Source: Candidatus Villigracilis affinis (GTDB taxonomy: Bacteria > Chloroflexota > Anaerolineae > Anaerolineales > Villigracilaceae). From it: DNA of 64,000 nucleotides. The notes beneath the pieces were generated by a model, which did no database searches, was not told the DNA's origin, and worked only from the letters and a program-made list of their open reading frames with translations. The DNA is taken from the NCBI GenBank assembly GCA_016718275.1, contig JADKEA010000019.1, forward strand, positions 248,001 through 312,000. The letters run 5' to 3'. Both the position numbers and the translations under genes were made by a program. Positions 34,958 to 43,384 of the stretch are shown one piece after another (the first letter of the stretch is position 1; each line of letters opens with the position of its first letter).

Positions 34958-35824
34958 ATGCAGTTAAAAATTCAAAATCTTGGCAAACAATATAAACGCG
35001 ATTTCTGGGGCTTGAAGGACTTCTCCCTTGAGATCAAACCCGGTATTTTAGGATTGCTCGGCCCGAACGGTGCGGGCAAATCCACCTTCATGCGGATGCT
35101 GGCAACCATCACCAAGCCGACCGACGGCAGTATTAAATGGAACGACGTGGATATCGTCAAACAGCCCGACACCCTGCGTGATGTGCTGGGATATTTGCCG
35201 CAGGATTTCGGCGTGTACCCGAATTTGACCGCAGTGGAATTCCTCGAATACATGGCCGCCATCAAGGGACTCGATTCGGTCACCGCAAAGAGGCGCATCG
35301 ACGAATTGCTTCAATTGACTAATCTTGTGCAGGCCGCGAAGCGTCCGCTGGGTGGATATTCGGGCGGCATGAAACAGCGCGTGGGCATCGCCCAGGCTTT
35401 GCTCAACGACCCGCAGCTGCTCATCGTGGATGAACCCACCGTCGGGTTGGATCCCGAAGAGAGAGTCCGCTTCAGGAATTTGCTCTCAGATTTATCGGGA
35501 GAAAGAATCGTTATTTTATCCACACACATCGTTTCAGATGTGGAAGCGACCGCCACGCATATCGCGCTTGTCAACAAAGGAAAGCTTTTGCGTGAGGCTG
35601 CGCCTGAAAACCTGCTCAGCGAACTCGAAAATAAAGTTTGGGAATGGACCATTCACAGCGATGACCTGCCCGCGTTGAAGCAAAAGCACATCATCAGTGG
35701 CACGATCCGCAGAAGTGATGGGGTGCAGGTGCGTGTGGTGAGCGAGACCAAACCCGATGCTAACGCCCAAAATGTTTCGCCGAATCTCGAAGATGCTTAT
35801 CTCTTTTTCATCGGCGGTAAATAA
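34958..35824 (+). CDS. ABC-2 transporter ATP-binding protein
   Basis: This 288-residue ATPase has Walker A GPNGAGKST (about 36-44), Q-loop YLPQDFG, signature YSGGMKQRVGIAQAL, Walker B LLIVDEPTVGLD and H-loop STHIVSD, all intact. The C-terminal 70 residues are a variable domain. AGAGG lies 6 bases before the ATG. Its stop overlaps the ATG of the permease by one base, so they form one exporter. The substrate is unknown. Confidence 0.93.
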   Translation: MQLKIQNLGKQYKRDFWGLKDFSLEIKPGILGLLGPNGAGKSTFMRMLATITKPTDGSIKWNDVDIVKQPDTLRDVLGYLPQDFGVYPNLTAVEFLEYMAAIKGLDSVTAKRRIDELLQLTNLVQAAKRPLGGYSGGMKQRVGIAQALLNDPQLLIVDEPTVGLDPEERVRFRNLLSDLSGERIVILSTHIVSDVEATATHIALVNKGKLLREAAPENLLSELENKVWEWTIHSDDLPALKQKHIISGTIRRSDGVQVRVVSETKPDANAQNVSPNLEDAYLFFIGGK

Positions 35825-37386
35825 TGAAATCGGCACGCATCATCTATCATCTTGCCCGCGCCGATTTCTTCGAGCGTGTGCGCCGTTATAGTTTTCTCGT
35901 GATGCTGGGGCTGGTGGTTTTTCTCGGTTATCAAACCGCTATCGGTAACATGGCACTCGAGTTGGGACAGTATCGCGGCGAATTCAATTCCGCCTGGGTC
36001 GGTGCGATGATGTCATTGATCGGCACATTTTTTATCGGCTGGTTCGGCTTCTATCTCGTCAAAGGCTCGGTGGCACGTGACCGCGAAACGGGCGTCGGTC
36101 AGATCATGGCGACCACGCCGCTCACCCGTCCGCTGTATTTGCTGGGCAAATGGCTGAGCAACTTCGCCGTGTTGATGGCGATGGTCGGCGTACTTGCGCT
36201 GGCAGGTATCGTCATTCAATTGCTACAGGGCGAAAACACACAGATCCAATTGTTCGCTTTTCTTGACCCGTTCGTTTTCATCGTTATGCCGCTCATGGCG
36301 CTTGTGGCCGCGCTGGCTGTCTTGTTCGAGTCGATCTCGTTTTTGCAGGGCGGCTTTGGCAACATCGTTTACTTTTTCGCGTTCATCATGTTCGTGCCGC
36401 TCTTCATGGAAAACGATACGCTGAGCCAATATCCCGCTTTCGAACCGATGGGGCTGGGCCTGTTATCAGGTGAAATGGGCAGGGCTGTCAGCGCGATCCA
36501 CCCCGATTATGACGGCAGCTTCACCCTCGGCGGCGGCATTGTGGAACAGGCCACCACCACCTTCGTCTGGAACGGCATCGCCTGGACGCCCGAATATATC
36601 TTTGCGCGATTCTCTTTGATCGTTCTTGCCGTCGGCTTGATTTTCCTCGCCGCGCTTTTCTTCGACCGCTTCGACCCATCGCGCTCAAAACCGCGCAAAG
36701 CGCGTTCCGCTTCTTCCTCCGAACCGACGCCTGCTTCAACATCCCAGGCATTGCCTGTGCCGCATCTGACTCCGCTTAACAAGTCTGCGAATCGATTTAG
36801 CTTCTTCACCGTTCTCATTGCTGAATTGAAACTCCTGCTTAAAGGACAGCGCTGGTGGTGGTACGTTGTCGCACTTGGAATCATCGTCGCCTGCGTTGCG
36901 AATCCCTCTACTGTTGTACGCGAGATTGTTTTGCCCATCGCCTGGGTCTGGCCCATTTTGATCTGGTCCTCCATCGGCAACCGCGAAATCCACAACAACG
37001 TCCAGCAGTTGACCTTCTCTTCGGCTTCCCCGTTGTGGCGGCAGGTCCCGTCGCAATGGCTGGCTGGGTTGATCGTCACCTTGCTCGTCAGCATCGGCGC
37101 CATCTTCCGCTTCATCATGGACGGTGACACCGTCGGCTTGCTCGCCTTACTTTCAGGTGCGATCTTCATCCCATCGCTTGCCCTCGCCTCAGGCGTGTGG
37201 AGCGGAACCAGCAAGCTCTTCGAAATTCTCTATATGGTCATCTGGTACATCGGCCCGCTCAACAAAGTCCCCGAGTTGGATTACATCGGCTCCCACAGCA
37301 ACGGCCGCCCTGAATTCTTCATTCCGTTTTCGATTGCGTTGATCGCCTTCGCCATCTTCGGCAGGGCCAGACAACTGCGGAATTAG
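35824..37386 (+). CDS. ABC-2 type membrane permease, two-half
   Basis: This 520-residue protein has about twelve membrane helices in two clusters (residues about 22-280 and 345-515), separated by a Ser/Pro-rich cytoplasmic linker (about 283-320). The loop VARDRETGVGQIMATTPLTRPLYLLGKW is split as in ABC-2 exporters, and a second-half counterpart begins SIGNREIHNNVQQLTF. It therefore looks like a tandem permease able to form a full membrane channel with two copies of the preceding ATPase. Confidence 0.9.
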   Translation: MKSARIIYHLARADFFERVRRYSFLVMLGLVVFLGYQTAIGNMALELGQYRGEFNSAWVGAMMSLIGTFFIGWFGFYLVKGSVARDRETGVGQIMATTPLTRPLYLLGKWLSNFAVLMAMVGVLALAGIVIQLLQGENTQIQLFAFLDPFVFIVMPLMALVAALAVLFESISFLQGGFGNIVYFFAFIMFVPLFMENDTLSQYPAFEPMGLGLLSGEMGRAVSAIHPDYDGSFTLGGGIVEQATTTFVWNGIAWTPEYIFARFSLIVLAVGLIFLAALFFDRFDPSRSKPRKARSASSSEPTPASTSQALPVPHLTPLNKSANRFSFFTVLIAELKLLLKGQRWWWYVVALGIIVACVANPSTVVREIVLPIAWVWPILIWSSIGNREIHNNVQQLTFSSASPLWRQVPSQWLAGLIVTLLVSIGAIFRFIMDGDTVGLLALLSGAIFIPSLALASGVWSGTSKLFEILYMVIWYIGPLNKVPELDYIGSHSNGRPEFFIPFSIALIAFAIFGRARQLRN

Positions 37387-37393
37387 CTTCAAT

Positions 37394-37425
37394 AAAAAAT
37401 CCCGAGACTTGTCTCGGGATTTTTA
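37394..37425. terminator. Bidirectional intrinsic terminator
   Basis: A perfect stem AAATCCCGAGAC / GTCTCGGGATTT with a TT centre has A and T runs on both sides. It separates the ABC operon from the convergent oxidoreductase gene. Confidence 0.9.
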
Positions 37426-37428
37426 TTT

Positions 37429-38598
37429 TTACTTCCAAATATGGCCGTATCCGTACTCGCCTTCGATCAGCTTCCCTTCGGCGAAGCGTTGGAATCGGAA
37501 CGGGGTGATGTCCACGGTTTTTGGTTTGCCATCCAGGATCAATTCCACCATGCTTGCGCCCGCGGCGGGGGAGGTCTTGAAACCTGTGCCGCTCAAACCG
37601 CACGCGAGATAGAACCCATCAGGTCCTGCCGCGCTGTAGATGGAACGCTGATCGGGGGTAATGCCATCGCGTCCCACATGGATTGAATGCAATCCACTCT
37701 CTTCGATCTTCGGAATGCGCTGAACCATCGCGTCAATAAGTTTATCCACGAAAGTAGGTGTGGGAGTCTGGTCTTCGGCGTCGGGCGCTTCGCCGCGCAG
37801 AGATTCGTCCTCGCCCGCGGCAAGGATCAGCGCGCTGCCTTCGGGGCGGAAATAGCAATTAATGACATCATCGATCACCGCAGGGAATTTACCCAATGAA
37901 GGCGGGCGATGCAGGAACGCCACATCATGTGTCCATGTAACCAGCGGTACATCCACACCTGCCAGCGCCGCAACATGCTTTGCCCAAGGCCCCGCCGCAT
38001 TGATGATGATCGGCGCAGCGAAATCGCCTTTTGTAGTACTGACTCCCGTTACTTTTCCGCCCGCTGTATGAATGGCCGTCACTTCGCAGTTTTGGATCAA
38101 CGTAGCCCCGTTCCGCTTGGCAGAATCAAGAAATGAATTCGTAGTCAGTGTGGCATCGGCATAACCAGAATCGGGCTCATAGGCGGCGTAATCGAAATGC
38201 TCCGTCACAAGATCGGGGAAAAGCTTTTTCACTTCCGCCGCTGAAATGACCGACGTATTAATTCCGATCTTCTGCTGGTTGGCAACGTTGCCGCGCAATT
38301 TATCTTCATGTTCGCGTTTGGCAACCTGCAAAAAACCCGTGTTAATAAATCCACATTCCCCACCCACGCGTTCCTTCCAATTGCCGAAATAATTTTTGTA
38401 ACTGGCGAAGGTCAATTCTGATTCTGCGGCGAGGTCGTAATGCATGCGCACAAGTCCGCTGGAGTGGCCCGTCGCTCCCGAAGCCGTGACCTTGCGTTCG
38501 AGGATGGCGGTTTGAAGTCCGCGCTCGGCGAGGTGAAAGGCAATGCTTGCGCCCATTACCCCAGCACCGATAACAATGGCATCGTAGGTTTGCGTCAT
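37429..38598 (-). CDS. FAD-dependent amine/amino-acid oxidoreductase (DAO family)
   Basis: This 389-residue flavoprotein starts YDAIVIGAGVMGASIAFHLA (GxGxxG FAD site), continues with ILERKVTASGATGHSSGLVR, and ends with the FAD-closing GFYLACGLSGTGFKTSP. These match sarcosine oxidase beta-like and glycine/D-amino-acid oxidase-type enzymes. The substrate is probably a secondary amine or D-amino acid. AAGGA lies 9 bases before the ATG. It is alone on the minus strand, divergent from the arsenic operon. Confidence 0.9.
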   Translation of the reverse strand: MTQTYDAIVIGAGVMGASIAFHLAERGLQTAILERKVTASGATGHSSGLVRMHYDLAAESELTFASYKNYFGNWKERVGGECGFINTGFLQVAKREHEDKLRGNVANQQKIGINTSVISAAEVKKLFPDLVTEHFDYAAYEPDSGYADATLTTNSFLDSAKRNGATLIQNCEVTAIHTAGGKVTGVSTTKGDFAAPIIINAAGPWAKHVAALAGVDVPLVTWTHDVAFLHRPPSLGKFPAVIDDVINCYFRPEGSALILAAGEDESLRGEAPDAEDQTPTPTFVDKLIDAMVQRIPKIEESGLHSIHVGRDGITPDQRSIYSAAGPDGFYLACGLSGTGFKTSPAAGASMVELILDGKPKTVDITPFRFQRFAEGKLIEGEYGYGHIWK

Positions 38599-38680
38599 GT
38601 GAGTTTCCTTTTAATGAATTCCGCCCATTATAACCTTTGGGTCGGGATGTCCGGCGCGATAACTCATGACAAACATTACA

Positions 38681-38708
38681 TTCACAAACTTGAATGTGTT
38701 GCTATAAT
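38681..38708 (+). promoter_or_regulatory. Promoter of arsenic operon
   Basis: TTCACA (38681-38686) and a consensus TATAAT (38703-38708) are 16 bases apart. Initiation about 7 bases downstream would leave a leader of only about 12 bases before the arsR ATG, and no ribosome-binding site is present, so arsR may be read as a nearly leaderless message. Confidence 0.7.
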
Positions 38709-38728
38709 ATATTCAAATTTACGAATAT
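38709..38728. promoter_or_regulatory. Candidate ArsR operator
   Basis: ATATTC and GAATAT form a perfect inverted repeat with an 8-base spacer, placed between the -10 box and the arsR start codon, which it overlaps. This spacing and AT-rich composition fit known ArsR/SmtB sites. Binding there would block transcription start. Confidence 0.65.
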
Positions 38729-39116
38729 GAAAAAACAATCCATTACTCAAATTTCAGAACAAATTTCCGTGCCGCTTGCCGCCATTTCCGCACCGCAGCG
38801 CATTGCCATTTTGCTTGCCATTGGCACTGGCGAAGCCTGTGTTTGTCACCTCGAAACCGCGCTGGGTTGGCGGCAGGCCTACATCTCCCAACATCTGATG
38901 GCTCTTCGCAAAGCCGATATTTTGCAGGATAGACGCGAAGGCCGTTACGTTTTTTATAAATTAAGAAACGCCTCTTTTCTGGACCTGATCACTGCCTCAG
39001 CGGCACTAAGCGGGCTCGCCGCTGAATCAGTTTCAACGCTTGTCAATACCCGTGCGTATCCGTCATGTGAATGTCCGCAATGTGCGCCTGTATTGATTCC
39101 CGCGAACAGCTTATAA
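38727..39116 (+). CDS. arsR: ArsR-family arsenic-responsive repressor
   Basis: This 129-residue winged-helix repressor carries a CVC pair (C38, C40) in the DNA-recognition region, as in the ELCVCDL site of plasmid ArsR, followed by LGWRQAYISQHLMALRKADIL (recognition helix, split in the middle by the turn). A second Cys cluster CECPQC (C114, C116, C119) near the C-terminus could add a metalloid ligand. Arsenite binding should release it from the operator at 38709-38728. The ATG at 38727 fits domain length; an upstream ATG at 38694 falls before the probable transcription start. The next gene begins 7 bases downstream. Confidence 0.92.
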   Translation: MKKQSITQISEQISVPLAAISAPQRIAILLAIGTGEACVCHLETALGWRQAYISQHLMALRKADILQDRREGRYVFYKLRNASFLDLITASAALSGLAAESVSTLVNTRAYPSCECPQCAPVLIPANSL

Positions 39117-39123
39117 GGAAACA

Positions 39124-40173
39124 ATGACCACTCTTTCATCCCCATCGCCTGCTCAATCCCACAAAAATCTCCCACTTTATGTTTTTCTCACCACCTTGCT
39201 TTGGCTGATCGCTTACAACGTCATCCAACCTCTCGCAGATTGGGTTTCCTATACGGCCTTTGGACTTGCGCGCGACTCGCGCTTTGGCGAATCACTGGCG
39301 TTCTTCCTCTATGATGTACCAAAGATTTTGCTCCTGCTGTCAGGCATGGTCTTTGCCATTTCCATCATTCGCACATTTTTCAGCCCGGAGCGCACTCGTG
39401 CCATGCTTGGCGGAAAACGTGAAGGGATTGGAAATGTCTTTGCAGCCTTGCTTGGCATTGTCACGCCCTTTTGTTCATGCTCTGCCGTTCCGCTCTTCAT
39501 CGGCTTTGTGGAATCAGGCATTCCGCTCGGCGTGACGTTTTCCTTCCTCATCGCCGCGCCCACGATCAACGAAGTGGCTGTCATCATGTTGTTCGGTCTA
39601 TTCGGCTGGAAAGTCGCCGCACTTTACGTCACATCTGGGTTGGTCATCGCCATTCTGGCAGGCATAGTGATCGGCCGCCTCAAAATGGAGCGCTACGTGG
39701 AGGACTTCGTCTGGCAGATCAAAAGCGGGGCAGGGCAGGTGCTGGATGAAAAATTGACCTGGAACGACCGCATTGAACGGGCTTGGGAATCTGTCAAAGA
39801 GATCGTTGGCAAGGTCTGGTTGTATGTGGTCATTGGGATCGCTGTCGGGGCGGGGATTCATGGGTATGTGCCTGAGAGTGCGCTGGTTGGGATCATGGGC
39901 AAACAAGCCTGGTGGTCTGTCCCTGCGGCGGTCTTGCTCGGCATCCCGTTGTATTCAAATGCTGCGGGCATCATTCCCATTGTGAGCGCATTGATGGAAA
40001 AAGGCGCATCCCTTGGAACCGTGCTGGCTTTCATGATGGCTGTCGTTGGGCTAAGCCTGCCAGAGACGATCATCCTGCGCCGCGTACTTAAACCGCAGCT
40101 GATCGCCGTCTTCATCGGTGTCATTGCCGTTGCGATCATTTTCACGGGCTATCTTTTCAATATCATTTTGTAA
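39124..40173 (+). CDS. arsP: ArsP/DUF318 permease
   Basis: This 349-residue membrane protein of the UPF0718/DUF318 family has about eight helices. The hallmark TPFCSCSAVPLFIGF (about 118-132) contains the two Cys that bind trivalent organoarsenicals in ArsP, and the second-half motif GIPLYSNAAGIIPI is also conserved. ArsP exports methylarsenite and aromatic arsenicals. Position in an ars operon between arsR and a CXXC protein supports that role. Other DUF318 proteins have unknown substrates, so substrate is inferred. Confidence 0.88.
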   Translation: MTTLSSPSPAQSHKNLPLYVFLTTLLWLIAYNVIQPLADWVSYTAFGLARDSRFGESLAFFLYDVPKILLLLSGMVFAISIIRTFFSPERTRAMLGGKREGIGNVFAALLGIVTPFCSCSAVPLFIGFVESGIPLGVTFSFLIAAPTINEVAVIMLFGLFGWKVAALYVTSGLVIAILAGIVIGRLKMERYVEDFVWQIKSGAGQVLDEKLTWNDRIERAWESVKEIVGKVWLYVVIGIAVGAGIHGYVPESALVGIMGKQAWWSVPAAVLLGIPLYSNAAGIIPIVSALMEKGASLGTVLAFMMAVVGLSLPETIILRRVLKPQLIAVFIGVIAVAIIFTGYLFNIIL

Positions 40174-40184
40174 TAGGAGTAAAC

Positions 40185-40436
40185 ATGTTAACCATCAAAG
40201 TTCTTGGCTCGGGCTGTGCCAACTGCAAACGCGTTGAGCAGATCGTACATAAAGTTGTGCAAGAAATGACCTTGGAAGCCGAAGTCATCAAAGTGACCGA
40301 ATATCCTGAGATCATGAAATACAACATCATGTCCACACCCGGGCTGGTCATCAATGAAAAGATCGTTTCCACAGGACGAATTCCAACGCCAGCCGAAGTG
40401 ACAACCTGGCTGGCTGACGCTATGGAAAAGGCATAA
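40185..40436 (+). CDS. Thioredoxin-like CXXC redox protein
   Basis: This 83-residue protein is a minimal thioredoxin fold with the active site GSGCANCKRVE (C11, C14), the cis-Pro region MSTPGLVINEK and no extra domains. It belongs to the MTH895-like redox-active disulfide proteins, which very often sit next to DUF318 permeases. It may reduce arsenicals or supply electrons to ArsC. An AGGAG ribosome site precedes it, and it starts 11 bases after the permease. Confidence 0.92.
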   Translation: MLTIKVLGSGCANCKRVEQIVHKVVQEMTLEAEVIKVTEYPEIMKYNIMSTPGLVINEKIVSTGRIPTPAEVTTWLADAMEKA

Positions 40437-40466
40437 AACCTACCCAAAGCACGGAGTGTTGCAGGC

Positions 40467-41723
40467 ATGGCCAAAATACAATACGCACAGGTTGATGAAC
40501 ATGGAAGGATCGTTCTGCCATCTCATCTTGCCAGCGAGTTGGGCATTGCCCCTGGCGATGAAATACGGGTGGAGCCAAATGGTCACGGCCTGCACATTCA
40601 CTCCTCCATCATGAGCCTCAAACGGGTTTATGTGGAGGTGACCAACAAATGCAATCTGAATTGCAGTACCTGCATGCGCAACGTTTGGGATGTGAAATAT
40701 GGGCGCATGTCGGATGAAACTTTTAAGCACATCCTTTTGAGCTTTCAAAGCCAGCCGAATAAACCTGAATTATTCCTGGGCGGCTATGGTGAACCGCTTT
40801 CTCATCCCCATATTCTGGAAATGATAGAACAAGCCAAAGGGCTTGGCCACCGTGTGTCGTTAATTACCAACGGGATCCTATTAACTGAACAAGTCATCCG
40901 CAAATTGATCGACCTCAAGCTGGATATGCTTTGGGTTTCATTGGACGGTGCTTCGCCGGAATGTTATGTCGATGTCCGTTTGGGAGACGCCCTGCCGACT
41001 GTTATCGAAAACCTGAAGCAGCTTCAATTGCAAAGGTATCAGACCTTTGGCGCTTCCAATTGGGCCGGATACCCAAAGCTTGGGATAGCCTTCGTCGCCA
41101 TGCAGCGCAACATCCATGACCTGGGTGCTGTGGTTCGATTGGGGAGCAGGCTCGGCGCAGTGGAATTCTCCATCAGCAACGTGCTGGCGCATAATACCGA
41201 ACTGCTCCATGAAAATTTATACATGCATTCCATGAGCATGGTGGTGGGGCAGGAGATCAGACCATTGGTCCACATGCCGCTGATGGATATTCAACCTCGA
41301 ACGATCAAAGCCCTGTCAGATGTGCAGAAAGACATGAACCGGCTCGAACTCTCTGGCAGTCTCTTGAATCAAAATACAGACCAATGTCCTTTTGTTGAGC
41401 GCGGAAGTCTGGCAGTTCGCTGGGATGGCAAAGTGAGTCCGTGCCTGCCGTTACTTTACACGCACACGCATTTTCTGGATGAGCGGGAACGCACATCGAA
41501 AGAATATTTTGTCGGCGATATTCAAGAGACAGACCTGCTGCGCATCTGGAATAACGGCGATTACAAAGACTTGAGAAAGCGAATTCAGGATTTTGATTTT
41601 TCACCCTGCGCGTTCTGTAACAGCTGTGAAATGGCGAATGGAAATTTGGAAGATTGTTTTGGCAATATCCAGCCGACATGCGGCGGCTGCCTCTGGGCGC
41701 GTGGATTGATCCGCTGCCCGTAG
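40467..41723 (+). CDS. AbrB-like domain fused to radical SAM/SPASM enzyme
   Basis: This 418-residue protein begins with a swapped-hairpin AbrB/SpoVT-like domain (about 3-47: VDEHGRIVLPSHLASELGI). A radical SAM barrel follows with the cluster motif CNLNCSTC (C62, C66, C69) and the GGYGEPLSHP SAM-binding segment. The C-terminal Cys-rich region (CPFVERG, SPCLPLL, CAFCNSC, DCFG, CGGCLW) looks like a SPASM domain for auxiliary Fe-S clusters. SPASM enzymes commonly modify peptides. The terminal CGGCLWARGLIRC resembles, as far as I recall, radical SAM maturases linked to tungsten oxidoreductases; no such oxidoreductase is in the window. Lying between ars genes, it may act in arsenic metabolism. Its substrate is unknown. 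Confidence 0.85.
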   Translation: MAKIQYAQVDEHGRIVLPSHLASELGIAPGDEIRVEPNGHGLHIHSSIMSLKRVYVEVTNKCNLNCSTCMRNVWDVKYGRMSDETFKHILLSFQSQPNKPELFLGGYGEPLSHPHILEMIEQAKGLGHRVSLITNGILLTEQVIRKLIDLKLDMLWVSLDGASPECYVDVRLGDALPTVIENLKQLQLQRYQTFGASNWAGYPKLGIAFVAMQRNIHDLGAVVRLGSRLGAVEFSISNVLAHNTELLHENLYMHSMSMVVGQEIRPLVHMPLMDIQPRTIKALSDVQKDMNRLELSGSLLNQNTDQCPFVERGSLAVRWDGKVSPCLPLLYTHTHFLDERERTSKEYFVGDIQETDLLRIWNNGDYKDLRKRIQDFDFSPCAFCNSCEMANGNLEDCFGNIQPTCGGCLWARGLIRCP

Positions 41724-41804
41724 TATTCATCTTCTTAACAAGACGATAACAATTAATATTTTATGGATGTGATAAAACGTTAGAAAAATTGTATGGAGAT
41801 GACC

Positions 41805-42218
41805 ATGAAAAAGGTTTTATTTTTATGCACTGGAAATTCCTGCCGTTCGCAATTGGCGGAGGCGATTGTCAATGCGCGGATGGGGGATATGTGGCAGGCA
41901 GTCAGCGCGGGAACAAAACCTGCGGGCTACATCCACCCCAAGGCGTTGGAAGCTCTGTCAGAAATCGGGATACAGCACACGGGTAGTTCGAAGCGAGTAG
42001 ATGAATTCCAGGGCGTGGACTTTGACCTTGTCGTGACGGTTTGTGATTCGGCGGCAGAAGAATGTCCCGTTTGGCTTGGAAAAGGAAAGCGTGTACACCA
42101 CAGTTTCCCTGACCCTGCGAAAGCCGAGGGGACGGATGAGGAAGTGATGGAAGTTTTTCGCGCAGTGCGCGATGATATAGAAAAAGAAATGATCGCTTTG
42201 CTCAAGACATATTCTTAA
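41805..42218 (+). CDS. arsC: Arsenate reductase, thioredoxin-coupled
   Basis: This 137-residue enzyme reduces arsenate to arsenite. It has the low-molecular-weight phosphatase loop CTGNSCRS (C8 nucleophile, R14) and the redox cysteines C80 and C87 in VTVCDSAAEECPVW, the triple-Cys arrangement of S. aureus-type ArsC that is recycled by thioredoxin. The DP of the general acid loop is in FPDPAKAEG. The third of three nearby ATGs (41805) is best placed behind GGAG. It precedes acr3 by 13 bases, so reduction and export are encoded together. Confidence 0.95.
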   Translation: MKKVLFLCTGNSCRSQLAEAIVNARMGDMWQAVSAGTKPAGYIHPKALEALSEIGIQHTGSSKRVDEFQGVDFDLVVTVCDSAAEECPVWLGKGKRVHHSFPDPAKAEGTDEEVMEVFRAVRDDIEKEMIALLKTYS

Positions 42219-42231
42219 TATGGAGGCTCTT

Positions 42232-43311
42232 GTGACACAGGAAAAAAGTACGACCAAAAAATTATCAACCCTTGATCGCTATCTGACCTTGTGGATTTTC
42301 CTCGCAATGGCAGTTGGCGTGGGTATTGGTTTTGTTATGCCGGCAACGGTGGCTGCGTTCAATCGTGCTGTTTCAGTTGGGACGACGAATATCCCGATTG
42401 CGATCGGCCTGATCCTGATGATGTATCCGCCGTTGGCGAAAGTCCGCTACGATGAGTTGGGCGATGTGTTCCGTAACTGGAAAATTCTCGGTCTCTCGCT
42501 CGTGCAAAATTGGGTGATCGGTCCGATTTTGATGTTCGTTCTTGCGATCGTATTCTTGCGCGGTTACCCTGAATACATGACGGGACTCATCCTCATTGGT
42601 CTTGCGCGCTGTATTGCGATGGTCATCGTATGGAATGAGCTGGCGAAGGGTGATAACGAATATGCGGCGGGGCTGGTGGCATTCAACAGTATCTTTCAGG
42701 TCTTGTTTTACAGCGTGTATGCCTACGTGTTCATCACGGTCCTGCCGACATGGTTCGGTATGACAGGCAATATCGTGAACATCACCATCGGTGAGATCGC
42801 AAAAAGCGTCTTCATCTATCTGGGCATTCCATTCATCGCGGGATTTTTCACGCGCTTCTTCCTTGTCCGCGCGAAGGGCAAGGATTGGTATCACAAGGTC
42901 TTTATTCCCAAGATCAGCCCGTTGACGTTGATCGCGCTGTTGTTCACCATCGTGGTCATGTTCTCGCTCAAGGGTGATGTGATCGTGGAACTGCCTCTCG
43001 ATGTGGTGCGGATAGCTGTTCCTTTGCTGATCTATTTCGTGATCATGTTTTTGGTCAGCTTCTTCATGGGCAAATCCATCGGCGCGGATTATTCCAAGAC
43101 GACGACGCTCTCCTTCACTGCTGCCAGTAACAATTTTGAGTTGGCGATTGCGGTAGCGGTGGCGGTCTTTGGCATTAACTCTGGCGCTGCTTTTGCCGCT
43201 GTCATCGGGCCGTTGATCGAAGTGCCAGTGATGATCGGGCTGGTCAATGTGGCGTTCTTCTTCCAGAAGAGATATTTTGGCGGGGCGATGGTCCCTGCGC
43301 CTGCCAAATGA
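42232..43311 (+). CDS. acr3: Acr3-family arsenite efflux pump
   Basis: This membrane protein of about 359 residues has ten predicted helices and the Acr3 hallmark LIGLARCIAMVIVWNELA containing the essential Cys, plus the second-half motif TAASNNFELAIAVAVAVFG. Acr3 expels arsenite using the membrane potential. A GTG at 42232 behind GGAGG is the likely start; an ATG at 42220 lies 1 base after the arsC stop and would add four residues. It closes the ars operon, before a terminator. Confidence 0.94.
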   Translation: MTQEKSTTKKLSTLDRYLTLWIFLAMAVGVGIGFVMPATVAAFNRAVSVGTTNIPIAIGLILMMYPPLAKVRYDELGDVFRNWKILGLSLVQNWVIGPILMFVLAIVFLRGYPEYMTGLILIGLARCIAMVIVWNELAKGDNEYAAGLVAFNSIFQVLFYSVYAYVFITVLPTWFGMTGNIVNITIGEIAKSVFIYLGIPFIAGFFTRFFLVRAKGKDWYHKVFIPKISPLTLIALLFTIVVMFSLKGDVIVELPLDVVRIAVPLLIYFVIMFLVSFFMGKSIGADYSKTTTLSFTAASNNFELAIAVAVAVFGINSGAAFAAVIGPLIEVPVMIGLVNVAFFFQKRYFGGAMVPAPAK

Positions 43312-43346
43312 ATATTGGGTCGTATCAGGGGAAATAAATAAAGAGG

Positions 43347-43384
43347 AACAGCGGTCAACTTTCAGTTAGGTTGACCGCTGTTTT
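43347..43384. terminator. Terminator of arsenic operon
   Basis: A 13-bp perfect stem AACAGCGGTCAAC / GTTGACCGCTGTT with a 10-base loop ends in TTTT. The right arm overlaps the last codons of the convergent acyltransferase gene. Confidence 0.85.

Noticed and set aside
36507..37214. 235-residue minus-strand frame inside the ABC permease
   Set aside because: It opposes clear membrane helices of the permease and has a composition typical of shadow frames.
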